From JBMSHD01 sp049416425 (GTDB lineage Bacteria > Pseudomonadota > Gammaproteobacteria > Francisellales > Francisellaceae), in contig JBMSHD010000102.1 in the NCBI GenBank assembly GCA_049416425.1, positions 1 through 7,154 of the forward strand: a DNA stretch of 7,154 nt. Direction: 5' to 3'. Both the position numbers and the translations under genes were made by a program. Position 1 is the first letter of the stretch. Every line of letters begins with the position of its first letter. The notes beneath the pieces are model-generated. The model made no database searches. It was not told the origin of the DNA and saw only the letters and a program-made list of their open reading frames with translations. Positions 6,608-7,154 of the stretch are shown piece after piece.

Positions 6608-7153
6608 TTAGTGAATTTGTATCAGGTTTTGTTTAAAACGCATCAGTTCAACTGGGCTTTTGTAGATCAATACATCGGCACGCTGCTCGTTACCATCTGG
6701 AGGATCGCAGTAATATTCAGCAGGGGTTATTGTGCAATGTTTATCGTCACCGATGAAAGCCACGTCAACATCATAGTGGTGCAGTTGATTTTCCGCCTTG
6801 ACTTCAAAGCTGAATTTATAGTTCTCAGGCAAGGTATTTTCATCACTATGCAGAACAAGTTTGCCAAATGCATTAATCGGTTGTCCTGTCAGTGAGTCAC
6901 TGCCCTCTGGTAGTAATACGGTTGAATTACTGCTGACATTGAGCAGTTCATCATCGGTCAAATTGATGATATTGGCATCAGCACCTTGAGTGGTGCCACA
7001 CGAATCCAATGTGATGCTGGCCGTCCAGGTAGACCGCCGATCTGGATCAATGATGTTCTCATCAATAAAATAATTACCAACAGCATAATAGAGGCTCTCA
7101 GGGAACGCGCGCAAAATAACTTCCTTTTTTTCATGGCGAAATATCTTCCAATT
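6608..7153 (-). CDS. 3' end of an unrecognised gene upstream of the RHS gene
   Basis: The frame is open from the right edge of the window to a TAA at 6610-6608 and gives at least 181 residues. There is no in-frame ATG or GTG. The first possible start is a TTG at 7114, which does have AAGGAA six bases ahead of it, but the frame upstream (NWKIFRHEKKEV) also reads as protein, so a longer gene is more likely. The visible product is acidic and looks beta-rich, with alternating stretches such as GKLVLHSDENTL and NYKFSFEVKAEN. It has three cysteines (DSCGTT, KHCTIT, YYCDPP) and ends in FKQNLIQIH. I see no YD motif, membrane segment or catalytic signature. It is on the same strand as the RHS gene and 133 bases ahead of it, so co-expression is plausible, and an extracellular or partner role is a guess. 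A shorter protein starting at TTG 7114 cannot be excluded. Confidence 0.6.
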   Translation of the reverse strand, partial: NWKIFRHEKKEVILRAFPESLYYAVGNYFIDENIIDPDRRSTWTASITLDSCGTTQGADANIINLTDDELLNVSSNSTVLLPEGSDSLTGQPINAFGKLVLHSDENTLPENYKFSFEVKAENQLHHYDVDVAFIGDDKHCTITPAEYYCDPPDGNEQRADVLIYKSPVELMRFKQNLIQIH

Positions 7154-7154
7154 T

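Noticed and set aside
6958..7134. A minus-strand ATG at 7134 opening a short frame that reads like a signal peptide (MKKRKLF..., then SIMLLVIILLM)
   Set aside because: It ends within about 60 codons and overlaps the longer frame, which stays open to the window edge and reads as ordinary protein. A frameshift in the upstream gene would reconcile the two, but nothing else supports one.

Overview
The window holds one complete giant gene and the ends of two neighbours. A Gram-negative, probably gammaproteobacterial, host is suggested by three things: moderate to low GC in sampled rows, the style of the RHS core domain, and a Sec-type signal peptide on an otherwise Proteobacteria-like YD-repeat protein. 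A host-associated lineage such as the Legionellales is a guess from overall flavour, not something the sequence proves.

Layout from left to right. Positions 3-392 (+) are the 3' end of a gene that begins before the window; its product is helical and charged and I do not recognise it. Its first visible residues look like one unit of an 'NPxAIxLLExN' type repeat. Positions 393-516 are a convergent intergenic gap with a hairpin-forming repeat (one CCTAAGC and two GCTTAGG). Positions 517-6474 (-) encode a 1985-residue RHS/YD-repeat protein. In order it has a Sec signal peptide, a Ser/Ala-rich linker, a long beta-rich tyrosine-rich region, canonical YD repeats, an RHS-associated core ending in DPSGH at 1654-1658, and a 327-residue C-terminal part with hydrophobic segments and a basic, probably disordered tail. 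Positions 6475-6607 are a short leader with a good ribosome binding site and a two-tier inverted repeat. Positions 6608-7153 (-) are the 3' end of another unrecognised gene, on the same strand and just upstream of the RHS gene.

The two minus-strand genes may be co-transcribed. The RHS gene is the last of its run: the next gene is convergent and only 124 bases away, so there is no room for the usual downstream immunity gene. Signal peptide, four local cysteine pairs and hydrophobic segments after the core together suggest an RHS shell that works outside the cytoplasm, reaching it by Sec rather than being loaded onto a type VI spike. That functional picture is inference. I see no RNA genes, CRISPR arrays, insertion sequences or origins.
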